A stretch of 64,000 nucleotides of DNA, from positions 3,749-67,748 of the forward strand of contig CAZBZU010000013.1 of the NCBI GenBank assembly GCA_964496495.1, written 5' to 3'. Every line of letters starts with the position of its first letter. The first letter of the stretch is position 1. The position numbers were made by a program, and so were the translations under genes. Below are positions 35,728-44,150 of this stretch, one piece after another. This stretch comes from JASBRS01 sp964496495. Its GTDB lineage: Bacteria > Deinococcota > Deinococci > Deinococcales > Trueperaceae. The notes beneath the pieces were generated by a model that ran no database searches, was not told the DNA's origin, and saw nothing but the letters and a program-made list of their open reading frames with translations.

Positions 35728-35909
35728 TCGCCGGCATGGCGGGCGGCCGCGCTGGAGACCGGGACGACCTCGCAACCTTGACGATGCCCGCGGATGAGGC
35801 CGCCCCGGCGGCCCCGCGGCGTGAACGTGCGTTACCATTGGGGACGGCGCCTCCGGCGCCTGGAAGCCGGCGTCGACGGCGCCGGGCAGCGACGAAGGAG
35901 TGCCCCTAG

Positions 35910-38342
35910 GTGACACCCACCGGCGGGGACGCCAGCCCGGCGGGCGAGGCAGGCCGGCTGGTGAGCCCCAACTTCATCACCGACATCATCGACCGCGACC
36001 TGCAGGCCGGACGCCACGCCCGCGTGGTGACGCGCTTCCCGCCGGAGCCCAACGGCTACGCCCACATCGGTCACGCCTTCGCCTGCTTCCTCGACTTCGG
36101 CGTGGCGCAGGACTACGGCGGGGTGTGCCGGCTGCGCTTCGACGACACCAACCCCGAGGTCGAGGAGACGCGCTTCGTGACCTCGATCGAGGAGGACATT
36201 CGCTGGCTGGGCTGGCAGTGGGACGGTCCGGTGCGCTTCGCCTCGGACTACTTCGAGCGGCTCTACCAGCTCGCCGAGCGCCTCGTTCTGATGGGCGACG
36301 CCTACGTCGACAGCCTGCCCACCGAGGAGATCCAGCGGATGCGCGGCACGGTCGAGACGCCGGGAACGGCCAGCCCCTACCGCGAGCGCTCGCCCGAGGA
36401 GAACCTGGACCTCTTCCGGCGCATGCGCGCAGGCGAGTTCGAGACCGGCGCGCACGTGCTTCGCGCCAAGATCGACCTGGCGTCCGCGAACATGAAGCTG
36501 CGCGACCCGCTGCTCTACCGCATCGTGCACGCCGAGCACTACCGCACCGGCGCGGACTGGTGCATCTACCCCTTCTACGACTTCCAGCACCCCCTCTCCG
36601 ACGCCATCGAGGGGGTCACGCACAGCCTCTGCTCGCTGGAGTTCGTCGACAACCGCGAGCTCTACGACTGGCTGGTGGATCGCCTCTTCCCCGGCCAGGA
36701 GCGGCCGCACCAGTACGAGTTCGGCCGCCGCAATCTGGAGTACACGGTGGTGAGCAAGCGCCGTCTCATGCGCCTGGTGAGCGAAGGTCACGTCGACGGC
36801 TGGGCCGATCCGCGCATGCCCACCCTCGCCGGCTTGCGGCGGCGCGGGGTGCGCCCCGCCGCCATCCGCGACTTCGCCAGCCGCATAAGCGTGTCCCGCA
36901 CCACCCGAACGGTCGACATGGCGCTGCTGGAGCACTCCATCCGCGACGACCTCAACACCAGCGCGCCGCGGGTGATGGCGGTGACCGACCCCCTGCCGCT
37001 GACGCTCACCAACCTGGAGGCGGGCGAGACGCTCGACGCCCCCTACTGGCCGCCCGACGTGCCCAGGGAGGGGAGCCGGAAGCTGCCCTTCGGCCCGCGG
37101 CTGGTGATCGAACGGAGCGACTTCGCCGAGGTCCCGCCCGAGGGCTTCCGGCGCCTGGCGCCCGGCCGCGCCGTGCGGCTCCGCCACGCCTACGCGATCC
37201 GCTGCGACGAGGTCGTCAAGAACGCCTCGGGCGAGGTCAGCGAGCTGCGCTGCAGCGTGCTGCCCGGCAGCCTGGGGCGCAACCCGACGGGCGTGAAGGT
37301 GGGGGGCGCCATCCACTGGCTGGCGACGGACGAGGCGCTGCCGGCCGAGTTCCGGCTCTACGACCGGCTGTTCAGCGTGGCCGAGCCCGGCGGGCGCGGC
37401 GAGGACTTCCTCGAAGGCCTCAACTCCGACTCGCTGGTGGTGCGCCAGGGGTTCGTGGAGCCGAGCGTGGCGAGCGACCCGGCCGGCACGCGCTACCAGT
37501 TCGAGCGCCTGGGGTACTTCTGGCGCGACCCCGCCTCGCTGGCGGCCGCCGGCGACGACGGGCCGGCCGCGCGCCTGGTCTTCAACCGCATCGTCACCCT
37601 GAAGGACTCCTGGGCACGGAAGTCCGGGGGGGCGGGGCGCGGGGCGGCCGCGACCGGCCGCCGGCAGCGGGCCGCGGCGGCCGGGGGCGGCACGGAGGAC
37701 CGCGATGACGGCGGGGCCCCCGCCGGCGACGCCGCGTGGCGCACTGCCAGCGGCTCCAGCCACGCCGAGGAGGCGCCCCCCGACCCGGCCGCGGGCCTGG
37801 ACGCCGACCGGCGGACGCTCTACCGGCGCTTCCGCGACCTCGGCGTCGCCCCGGACGACGCCGCCCTGATCGCCGCACGCGACGACCTGGCGGGATTCTT
37901 CGAGGCCGCCGCGCTCGAGCACGGTGACGCGGCCCAGGTGGCCAACTGGGTGGTCAACGACCTGGTACGCGAGCTCAAGGACCACGATCTCGGCGATCTA
38001 GGCATCACGCCCGAGCGCCTGGCCCAGCTCCTGCGCCTGGTCGACGACGGCACCGTCACCTTGCCGGTGGCGCGCGAGCTCTTCGGCGAGGTGGCGGCAT
38101 CCGGCACCGAGCCGGAGCTGCTGGTGCGCCAGCGGGGCCTGGAGCGCCTGGCCGACGAGGAGGCACTACGCGAGATCATCGCCCGGGCGCTGGACGGGCA
38201 TCCGGCCGAGGTGGCCGCCTACCGCGGCGGCAAGCACGGCCTCAAGGGCTTCTTCGTGGGGCAGGTGATGCGCGCCACGCAGGGCCGCGCCGACCCGCAG
38301 CTGGTGCAGCGTCTGGTCGCCGCGGCGCTGGACTCGGCCTGA
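35910..38342 (+). CDS. glnS: Glutaminyl-tRNA synthetase with C-terminal YqeY/GatB-like domain
   Basis: This 810-residue class I synthetase charges tRNA(Gln) directly. The HIGH motif is in PPEPNGYAHIGHA (HIGH at 52-55) and the KMSKS equivalent is VVSKR (280-284). The anticodon-binding barrels run to about 575. A Gly/Ala/Arg-rich linker (about 575-640) leads to a YqeY/GatB-tail domain (about 640-810) ending YRGGKHGLKGFFVGQVMRATQGRADP, a helix bundle that binds tRNA in amidotransferase GatB. This fusion is known from Deinococcus GlnRS, where the tail aids tRNA binding. GTG start after AAGGAG. Confidence 0.95.
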   Translation: MTPTGGDASPAGEAGRLVSPNFITDIIDRDLQAGRHARVVTRFPPEPNGYAHIGHAFACFLDFGVAQDYGGVCRLRFDDTNPEVEETRFVTSIEEDIRWLGWQWDGPVRFASDYFERLYQLAERLVLMGDAYVDSLPTEEIQRMRGTVETPGTASPYRERSPEENLDLFRRMRAGEFETGAHVLRAKIDLASANMKLRDPLLYRIVHAEHYRTGADWCIYPFYDFQHPLSDAIEGVTHSLCSLEFVDNRELYDWLVDRLFPGQERPHQYEFGRRNLEYTVVSKRRLMRLVSEGHVDGWADPRMPTLAGLRRRGVRPAAIRDFASRISVSRTTRTVDMALLEHSIRDDLNTSAPRVMAVTDPLPLTLTNLEAGETLDAPYWPPDVPREGSRKLPFGPRLVIERSDFAEVPPEGFRRLAPGRAVRLRHAYAIRCDEVVKNASGEVSELRCSVLPGSLGRNPTGVKVGGAIHWLATDEALPAEFRLYDRLFSVAEPGGRGEDFLEGLNSDSLVVRQGFVEPSVASDPAGTRYQFERLGYFWRDPASLAAAGDDGPAARLVFNRIVTLKDSWARKSGGAGRGAAATGRRQRAAAAGGGTEDRDDGGAPAGDAAWRTASGSSHAEEAPPDPAAGLDADRRTLYRRFRDLGVAPDDAALIAARDDLAGFFEAAALEHGDAAQVANWVVNDLVRELKDHDLGDLGITPERLAQLLRLVDDGTVTLPVARELFGEVAASGTEPELLVRQRGLERLADEEALREIIARALDGHPAEVAAYRGGKHGLKGFFVGQVMRATQGRADPQLVQRLVAAALDSA

Positions 38343-38362
38343 CGGCGGCGTCCCGCGTCGCC

Positions 38363-38388
38363 AGCGGCACGCCGCGCGTGCGGCCGCT
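38363..38388. terminator. Inverted repeat between convergent glnS and nagA
   Basis: GCACGC (38367-38372) and GCGTGC (38376-38381) form a stem, and AGCGGC (38363-38368) can pair with GCCGCT (38383-38388). The position between two stop codons suits a bidirectional terminator; there is no T-run. Confidence 0.4.
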
Positions 38389-39551
38389 CAGCCGCCCACC
38401 CGGCGACCCCTCGCCACCACCGTACGCACCTGAAGCTCGCTGTCCAGCGCCACCAGGTCGGCCCGCTTGCCGACCGCCAGCTCACCGCGGTCGCCCAGTC
38501 CCAGGTAGCGGGCGGCCGTCGTGGAGGTCAGCGCGCTCGCCTGTGCCAGCGGCACGCCGGCCTTGACGGCGTTCCGTAGCGCCACGTCGAGCGTGAGCAC
38601 GCTACCTGCCAGGGTGCCGCCGGGCAGCCGCGCCGCCCCGCCCCGGACCAGCACCCGCTGACCGCCGAGCTCGCTCTCCCCTTCCGCCAGGCCGCTGGCA
38701 CGGATGGCGTCGGTGACGAGCGTTAGCCGGCCCGCCTTGGCCGCCAGCACCGCGCGGAAGCTGGCCTCGTGCACGTGGTGGAGGTCGAGGATCAGCTCGA
38801 CGAACGCCTCGGGATCGGCCAGCGCTGCCCCCACCGTGCCCGGCGCGCGGCTGGCGAGCGTGCTCATGGCGTTGAACAGGTGGGTGTAGCCGATCACGCC
38901 GCCCTCGGCCCGCACCACGGCCGTCAGCGCGCGCGCCTCCTCGTAGCCGGCGGCCGTGTGGCCCACGCTCACGCGCACGCCGGCGCGGGCGAGTCGCCTG
39001 CCGGCGTCCAGCGCCCCCTCGATCTCCGGCGCCAGGGTAGCCACCCGCACCACGTCGAGCGCCAGCAGCGCGTCGAGCCGCTCCGGCTCGGGCGTGAGCG
39101 TCAGCGGCGGCTGCGCGCCGAGCTTGTCCGGGCTGATGAACGGCCCCTCGAGGTGGGCGCCGGGGATGGCGGGCATGGGCGCGGCGCCGTCCTCCTCCGG
39201 CTCCGCGCGGACCTCGCACACGCCCTCGAGCGCCCGCAGCACGTCCGGCCAGGGGTTGGTGATGGTGGTGGGCAGCAGCGTGGTGGTGCCATGCCCGAGG
39301 TGGAAGCGCGCCAGGGTGAGCACGCCCTCGGGGCCGTCCATGGTGTCGCCGCCGCCGCCGCCGTGGACGTGCCCGTCGATGAAGCCGGGGAGCACGATGC
39401 GGCCGTCGCCGCCCCGCACCTCCTCGAGCAGCGAGGCGTCGCCGCCGCCGAGCGGCTCGGCATCGATCTCAAGGATGTCGCGGTCGAACCGGATGCTGCC
39501 CCGCGCCAGGCCACCCGGCAGCGCCAGCACGCCTTCGAGTCGGTCGCTCAT
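38388..39551 (-). CDS. nagA: N-acetylglucosamine-6-phosphate deacetylase
   Basis: This 387-residue amidohydrolase-fold enzyme turns GlcNAc-6-P into glucosamine-6-P and acetate, for amino-sugar use and cell-wall recycling. Metal and active-site motifs are in place: GFIDGHVHGGGGGDTMDG, HLEGPFIS, VSVGHTAA, YTHLFNAMS and LVTDAIRASG. The C-terminus has the usual GELAVGKRADLVALD. Glucosamine deaminase (nagB) is not nearby. I start at the ATG at 39551; the frame is open into a repeat-rich upstream region that should not be coding. Confidence 0.93.
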   Translation of the reverse strand: MSDRLEGVLALPGGLARGSIRFDRDILEIDAEPLGGGDASLLEEVRGGDGRIVLPGFIDGHVHGGGGGDTMDGPEGVLTLARFHLGHGTTTLLPTTITNPWPDVLRALEGVCEVRAEPEEDGAAPMPAIPGAHLEGPFISPDKLGAQPPLTLTPEPERLDALLALDVVRVATLAPEIEGALDAGRRLARAGVRVSVGHTAAGYEEARALTAVVRAEGGVIGYTHLFNAMSTLASRAPGTVGAALADPEAFVELILDLHHVHEASFRAVLAAKAGRLTLVTDAIRASGLAEGESELGGQRVLVRGGAARLPGGTLAGSVLTLDVALRNAVKAGVPLAQASALTSTTAARYLGLGDRGELAVGKRADLVALDSELQVRTVVARGRRVGG

Positions 39552-39824
39552 GCCACACCCTCGTCCCTTCTCGGCAGCGCGGCCGCGCCCGGACCGATCT
39601 GGGGCGACTCGCTTCCCTGCCCCGCTCAGGATACTTGCCGCGGCCGGGGACGGGCCCGTCCGCCACCAAGGCGCGGCCGGCCCGGCGCCGGGCGTTACGC
39701 CGGGCCGCGCTCCGCCCGCCGGGACCGCCCCGCCGGGCCACGGCACGCCTGGCCACGGGCCGCAGGAGCCATGGGCCGCAGGAGCCGCGGGCCGCAGGGG
39801 CCACGGCACGCGGGGCCGCGGCCG
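39552..39824. other. 273-base GC-rich gap with 16-bp tandem repeats
   Basis: No gene is seen. It contains three copies of a 16-base unit, xxGGGCCGCAGGAGCC (39755-39802, last copy with one further change), flanked by direct repeats GGCCACGGCACGC (39736-39748 and 39799-39811). TATCCT near 39628 on the minus strand could serve nagA. Confidence 0.6.
39755..39802. repeat. Three 16-bp tandem repeats
   Basis: Units at 39755-39770, 39771-39786 and 39787-39802 share GGGCCGCAGGAGCC with few changes. The array lies just downstream of the small gene at 39825. Confidence 0.8.
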
Positions 39825-40085
39825 CTAGGCCAGAGGCCGCTGCTCGAGCGCCAGCTTGAGGGTGAGCGCGGTGTCGCCCACGTCCACCCAGCAGCGACGC
39901 ACGTCCGCGTGGCACACCCCCGCCTCCGAGCGCAGCTCCAGGGTGGTGCCGGCCGCCTGCGCCTCGAGGAAGGCAGCCACCCGGTCCGCCGGCAGCTCCG
40001 CCCGCCAGACCCAGCCGTTCTCCGCGGTGCCCACCATGACCCCGTCGATGCCCTCCAGCGTTGCACGCCGTTCCGTGAGGTCCAT
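39825..40085 (-). CDS. Hypothetical 86-residue protein
   Basis: I do not recognise the family. The protein begins MDLTERRATLEGIDGVMVG and has an alternating beta/helix look, with a helical stretch PADRVAAFLEAQAAG. A cysteine pair (GVCHADVRRCWVDVG) follows. There is no signal peptide or membrane segment. Codon use is strongly GC3-biased like real genes here. GACAAT 6 bases before the ATG could be a leaderless -10. It is divergent from the nuclease-like gene at 40168 and shares an 82-base control region with it. Confidence 0.6.
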   Translation of the reverse strand: MDLTERRATLEGIDGVMVGTAENGWVWRAELPADRVAAFLEAQAAGTTLELRSEAGVCHADVRRCWVDVGDTALTLKLALEQRPLA

Positions 40086-40136
40086 GCCACCATTGTCGCC
40101 GGCCGCCCGCCCGGCGTCGCCGGAGACTAGGCAAGA

Positions 40137-40144
40137 CTCTAGAG
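40137..40144. promoter_or_regulatory. Palindrome CTCTAGAG in a divergent control region
   Basis: A perfect 8-bp palindrome lies between the divergent genes at 40085 and 40168. It is a possible operator, but short enough to occur by chance. Confidence 0.25.
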
Positions 40145-40156
40145 CCCCGCGGCAGA

Positions 40157-40162
40157 TAGCAT
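40157..40162 (+). promoter_or_regulatory. -10 hexamer TAGCAT, 5 bases before GTG
   Basis: TAGCAT precedes the GTG start at 40168 by 5 bases, consistent with a leaderless or near-leaderless transcript. Confidence 0.4.
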
Positions 40163-40167
40163 GGGCC

Positions 40168-40842
40168 GTGCCCAGCGCCATCGGCTCGCTCAACGAGACG
40201 CCCTTCCACGCCGCGCTCAAGCGCGCGCTGGCGCCCACCGGCAGCCGCTTCGAGGTCGAGGTGGACGGCTACGTCGTGGACGTGGTCGCCGGCGACCTGC
40301 TGATCGAGGTGCAGACCCGCAACGTGGCCGGCATGCGCGCCAAGCTGGCGGCGCTGCTCCCCGAGCACCGGCTGCGGCTGGTGCTGCCGGTGGCCGAGCG
40401 CAAGTGGATCGTGCGCTGCTTCGAGGACGGCAGCAGCGCCCGCCGCCGCTCGCCGAAGCGCGGCCGGCCCGAGGACGTCTTCCGTGAGCTGGTCAGCATC
40501 CCCGAGCTGCTGGCGCACCCCAACTTCGAGGTGGAGGTGGCGCTGGTGGAGCAGCAGGAGCTGAGGCGACACCAGGCGGGCAGGGCCTGGCGTCGGCGCG
40601 GCTGGGTGGTGGTGGGCCGCGAGCTACTGGCGGTCGGGGAACGTCGCCTGTTGGGGGCGCCGGCCGACCTGCTGGCCTTCCTGCCCGCGGCCCTGCCGAG
40701 CCCCTTCAGCACGGCGGACCTGGCGGGCCTGGCGGGGCTTCCGCGGCGCACCGCCCAGGAGGCCGCCTACTGCCTGCGGGCGCTCGAGCTGATCACGCCG
40801 GTAGGCAAGCAGGGCAACGCCGTGCTCTACCGGCGGGCCTGA
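40168..40842 (+). CDS. Putative PD-(D/E)xK-like protein with D-E-Q pattern and winged-helix tail
   Basis: This 224-residue cytoplasmic protein begins with a helix containing Glu10 (SLNETPFHAALKRAL). It is followed by EVEVDGYVVDVVAGDLLIEVQTRN, in which Asp38, Glu47 and Gln49 have the D-x8-E-x-Q spacing reported for the BglII active site (Asp84, Glu93, Gln95). The secondary structure (helix, strand, turn, strand with E-x-Q) fits the PD-(D/E)xK nuclease core. The C-terminal 60 residues (FSTADLAGLAGLPRRTAQEAAYC) look like a winged helix. I recall similar proteins as uncharacterised in other phyla. Nuclease activity is inferred; a binding protein with a dead core is possible. Confidence 0.6.
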   Translation: MPSAIGSLNETPFHAALKRALAPTGSRFEVEVDGYVVDVVAGDLLIEVQTRNVAGMRAKLAALLPEHRLRLVLPVAERKWIVRCFEDGSSARRRSPKRGRPEDVFRELVSIPELLAHPNFEVEVALVEQQELRRHQAGRAWRRRGWVVVGRELLAVGERRLLGAPADLLAFLPAALPSPFSTADLAGLAGLPRRTAQEAAYCLRALELITPVGKQGNAVLYRRA

Positions 40843-40962
40843 GCCCGCCCGCGGCGCCCGCCGCGCTCCCGGGCCGGCGAGCGCCGTGCCGGGAGCCGGC
40901 CGGCGACGCTACCGCGCACCCCGGCCGCTCGGCACGGCCCCCGGCAGCCCCGTGCGCCCGCG

Positions 40963-41382
40963 TCAGGCCGCCTCGAAGGCGGCCAGCACGGCCTCCGGGA
41001 CCTGTACCAGGCGCCCGGCCTGAGCGTCCACCCACACCCACTCGGTGACCGCCTCGGCGAGCAGCTCGCCGTCGGAGGCCCGCCGGATGTCGGTCCGCCG
41101 GGTGGCGCGGCGCCGGTCGAGGCGCGTCAGCTCGGTGGTGATCGCCAGCGTCTCGCCGGCGGTGGCGGGGCGGCGGTAGCGGATCTCGTGCCTGCGCACC
41201 ACCGGCACCGCGCCGAGGGCGAGGTAGGCCTCCACTGGGAAGCCGCGCGCGGCCGAGTGGGCGCGCGCCGCCTCCTCGGCGTAGCGCAGGTAGTTGGCGT
41301 TGTTGACGTGCCCCAGCTCGTCGAGATCGGCGTCCCGCACGGCGATGCGGACGGTCATGCGGCGGGGCGACACCTCGCTCAT
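40963..41382 (-). CDS. Acyl-CoA thioesterase, 4HBT hotdog family
   Basis: This 139-residue hotdog-fold enzyme is of the 4-hydroxybenzoyl-CoA thioesterase/FatB-like group, hydrolysing acyl-CoA or acyl-ACP thioesters. The active-site stretch is DADLDELGHVNNANYLRYAEEA, with the catalytic Asp/His region, followed by RYRRPATAGETLAI. The ATG at 41382 overlaps the addA stop by 4 bases; an internal ATG at 41358 is possible. Sitting at the 3' end of the addB-addA operon is odd for a lipid enzyme and may be only transcriptional convenience. Confidence 0.88.
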   Translation of the reverse strand: MSEVSPRRMTVRIAVRDADLDELGHVNNANYLRYAEEAARAHSAARGFPVEAYLALGAVPVVRRHEIRYRRPATAGETLAITTELTRLDRRRATRRTDIRRASDGELLAEAVTEWVWVDAQAGRLVQVPEAVLAAFEAA

Positions 41383-44150
41383 GCGGCGCGCTCCCCCATC
41401 GTCTCGGCGAAGGCGCTGCGCAGCGCCGCATCGTCCAGCTCCACGGCTTGGCGGGGCCGCAGGTAGACCAGGCGGGCTCGCGGGCGGTGCCCCAGCGCCC
41501 GCTCCACAGCGTGGACGTAGACGGCCAGCTGGAAGGCGTAACGCTCGGGACGAACGCTGCCGTCGGTCTTGTAGTCCTCCACCACCCACCCGCCATCGAC
41601 CCGGTAGAGCCGGTCGATCACCCCCTGCCACACCGTCCCGCGGTGCGCCACCGCCACCGGCAGCTCGGCCCGGTCGTGATCGCGCCGCGCGAGCGACGGG
41701 ATACCGTCCCCCAGCATGGCGACGTAGCCGCGCAGCAACTCGATGACCTCTGTCAGCACCTCCTCGCGCTCCTCCGGAGCGAAGGGGAACATCACCTCCT
41801 GCGCGGCCAGGTTGACGCGGGTGCCGCGCTCGTCGGGCTGCCAGTCCTGGCCGATGGCGTAGTGCACCAGCGTGCCGACGGCGCTGGCGCGCCCCGGCAG
41901 GGCCGGCTCCAGCTCCGGGTCGGAGGGCGGCAGCGGCTCGCTGGACGCCGCCGCCTTCAGGCGCGACGGGCTGTAGACGGGCGGGAAGCGGTGCGGCGGG
42001 AAGCGGCGCGTCAGCCACGGTGCCGGCGCCAGCCCGCCGGCCTCGCCGCGCTCGCGCCTGCGCGTCGCCGGCGCCACCGTGGCCGCCGGGTGGGTGACGA
42101 CCCGAACGCCGCCGGCAGCCTCAGCTGCCTGCTCGGCCTCCGTGTCCTCCTCGAGGGGTCCCCAGCCGAGGCGCGCCAGCGTCTCGGCCCAGCCCTGCGG
42201 CCGCCCCGCCTTGACGCTGCCGGTGACCAGCAGGGCGTCGCGGGCGCGGCTGGCGGCGACGTAGAGCAGCCGGTAGCTCTCCTGCTCGGCGCGTGCAGCC
42301 GCCCGGGCCCGCGCGGCCTGGTAGCCGTCCGCTCCCGGGAGGTAGGGACGGCCGTTGCGGGGGTCGAGGTAGAGCTCGTCGCTGCGCTGCGGCGCCATGC
42401 GGCCGGCGTCGAAGACGGCCACCAGGCGGAACTCCAGCCCCTTGGAGCGGTGCACCGTCAGGAGCCGCACGCCGTCGCCGCTCTGCGGCACGTCGCCGGC
42501 CTCGGCCTGGCGCGCGAGCAGCTCGAGCCGGTCGAGCAGCACCTCCAGGTCGCGTGGCGTGCGCGCCGCCACCTCGAACAGCAGCGCGTCGACGTTCTGT
42601 CGCTGGCGCTCGTCGAGGAACTCGACGAAGCGCCGGCCATCCACCAGCGGGTCGCGCACCAGGCGCTTGAGGGCGTCCAGAGGCGGTAGCCGCGCCAGTC
42701 TCTGCAACGTCCCGACGCGCCGCCGCACCTCGGGCCGCAGCGCTTCCAGCGCCTCGAGCGGCCGCTCGGCGGCCATCACCGCGTCGACCTCGGCGAGCCC
42801 CAGGCGGCCCAGCGGCCCCCGCAGGAAGGCGGCCAGGCTCAGCCCTTCGGCACGCACGCCGACGCGCAGGGCGTGGTACAGATCGCGGATCTCGCTGCGC
42901 TCGTAGTAGCCGCGCCCCTGCAGCATCACGCAGGGCACGCCGGCGGCCCGGAGCGCCGCCTCGGCCTGCCTCAGCCCGGCGTAGCTGCGAGCCAGCACCG
43001 CCATGTCGTCGTAGGCCACGCCGCCCCCGTGGTGCTCGAGCAGGAGCCGCGCCAGCAGGGCCGCCTCGCGCTGGCGCAGCGCCGCGATACGCTCGTCTCC
43101 TACCAGCCAGTGCAGCGCCACGTCCCCGTCCTTGCCGGCCTGCGGGCCCGCCGGGCTCACCGGCGGCGCTTCCCTGGGCCCGAAGCCCAGGCCCTCGGCG
43201 GCCAGCCCCTCGGTGAGCAGGTTGAGGAAGGCCGCGACCCGGCGGGCGTGGCGCCGCGTGTCGGTGAGCGGCGGCTGCACCTCGCCGCTCGCCTCGGCGG
43301 CGTCGAGCGCGCGCCGGAACACCTCCACGTCGGCGTTGCGGAAGCCGTAGATGGACTGCTTGGGGTCGCCCACCACCTCCACCTGCACGCCCATCGCCTC
43401 CAGCCGCTCGAAGAAGGCGCCTTGCACCGGGTTGACGTCCTGGAACTCGTCGATCAGGGCCACCGGGAAGCGCGCCACCAGCCGGGCCCGCGCCTGCGGC
43501 GCCTCCAGCAGGCGCAGCGCCCTCCGCTCGATCTCTCCCGGCGCCACCAGCGCCGCTCCCAGGCGCGCCAGGTAGCGGCCGTAGACGGCGTCGAAGAGAG
43601 CCACCAGCGCCCTGCCCTGGGGGTCGGGGCCCGCCGTGAGCCTGGCAGACAGCGAGCGCCTGGCGAAGAGCGCCATCAGCAGCGGCTCCGCGGCCCCGCC
43701 CAGAACGGCCCAGTCGGCGTGGCGGGGGTGCTTCGCATCGGCGGCCACCAGCCGCAGCCCGCGCACCTCCTCCTCGAACATGGCGGTCGCTTCCCACTCG
43801 CCCAGCACGCCGAAGTCGGGGTCGAGCCCGAGGATCGGCGCCGACAGCCGCAGCGCCTGGGTCATGAAGCCGTGGATGGTGGTGAGCACCGCCCCTCCCA
43901 GCTCGCGGCGAGCGCGTTCGAAGGCGGCCGGCCCAGCCGCCGGCCGGAACAGCCCGCCGAGGTAGCTCCCGCCGGCGAGGACCTGCGCGATGCCGTCTCC
44001 CACCCGCTGGCGCAGCTCGTCGGCCGCCGCGCGGGTGAAGGTGACGCCGGCGACGCGCCTCAGCGGCCGCCCCTCGTCGACGAGCTGCAGGTAGCGCAGC
44101 ACCAGGCTGGTGGTCTTGCCGGTGCCGGCGGACGCCACCCGGACCCTCAT
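41379..44150 (-). CDS. addA: AddA-type UvrD-family helicase with C-terminal nuclease
   Basis: This 923-residue protein is the processive helicase-nuclease of an AddAB-like complex that resects double-strand breaks for RecA. Superfamily 1A motifs: Walker A ASAGTGKTT (6-14), FTRAAADELRQRV, LIDEFQDVNPVQ, VVGDPKQSIYGFRNAD, TVHRSKGLEF and YVAASRARD. The C-terminal nuclease core keeps VIDRLYRVDGGWVVEDYKTD (Asp846, Asp859, Lys861). It is shorter than B. subtilis AddA (about 1230). The ATG at 44150 overlaps the addB stop and is preferred to a longer open frame. Confidence 0.9.
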   Translation of the reverse strand: MRVRVASAGTGKTTSLVLRYLQLVDEGRPLRRVAGVTFTRAAADELRQRVGDGIAQVLAGGSYLGGLFRPAAGPAAFERARRELGGAVLTTIHGFMTQALRLSAPILGLDPDFGVLGEWEATAMFEEEVRGLRLVAADAKHPRHADWAVLGGAAEPLLMALFARRSLSARLTAGPDPQGRALVALFDAVYGRYLARLGAALVAPGEIERRALRLLEAPQARARLVARFPVALIDEFQDVNPVQGAFFERLEAMGVQVEVVGDPKQSIYGFRNADVEVFRRALDAAEASGEVQPPLTDTRRHARRVAAFLNLLTEGLAAEGLGFGPREAPPVSPAGPQAGKDGDVALHWLVGDERIAALRQREAALLARLLLEHHGGGVAYDDMAVLARSYAGLRQAEAALRAAGVPCVMLQGRGYYERSEIRDLYHALRVGVRAEGLSLAAFLRGPLGRLGLAEVDAVMAAERPLEALEALRPEVRRRVGTLQRLARLPPLDALKRLVRDPLVDGRRFVEFLDERQRQNVDALLFEVAARTPRDLEVLLDRLELLARQAEAGDVPQSGDGVRLLTVHRSKGLEFRLVAVFDAGRMAPQRSDELYLDPRNGRPYLPGADGYQAARARAAARAEQESYRLLYVAASRARDALLVTGSVKAGRPQGWAETLARLGWGPLEEDTEAEQAAEAAGGVRVVTHPAATVAPATRRRERGEAGGLAPAPWLTRRFPPHRFPPVYSPSRLKAAASSEPLPPSDPELEPALPGRASAVGTLVHYAIGQDWQPDERGTRVNLAAQEVMFPFAPEEREEVLTEVIELLRGYVAMLGDGIPSLARRDHDRAELPVAVAHRGTVWQGVIDRLYRVDGGWVVEDYKTDGSVRPERYAFQLAVYVHAVERALGHRPRARLVYLRPRQAVELDDAALRSAFAETMGERAA

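Noticed and set aside
39736..39811. Insertion-sequence ends or an attachment site
   Set aside because: The 13-bp direct repeats flank only 50 bases of tandem repeats. There is no transposase or integrase and no inverted termini.
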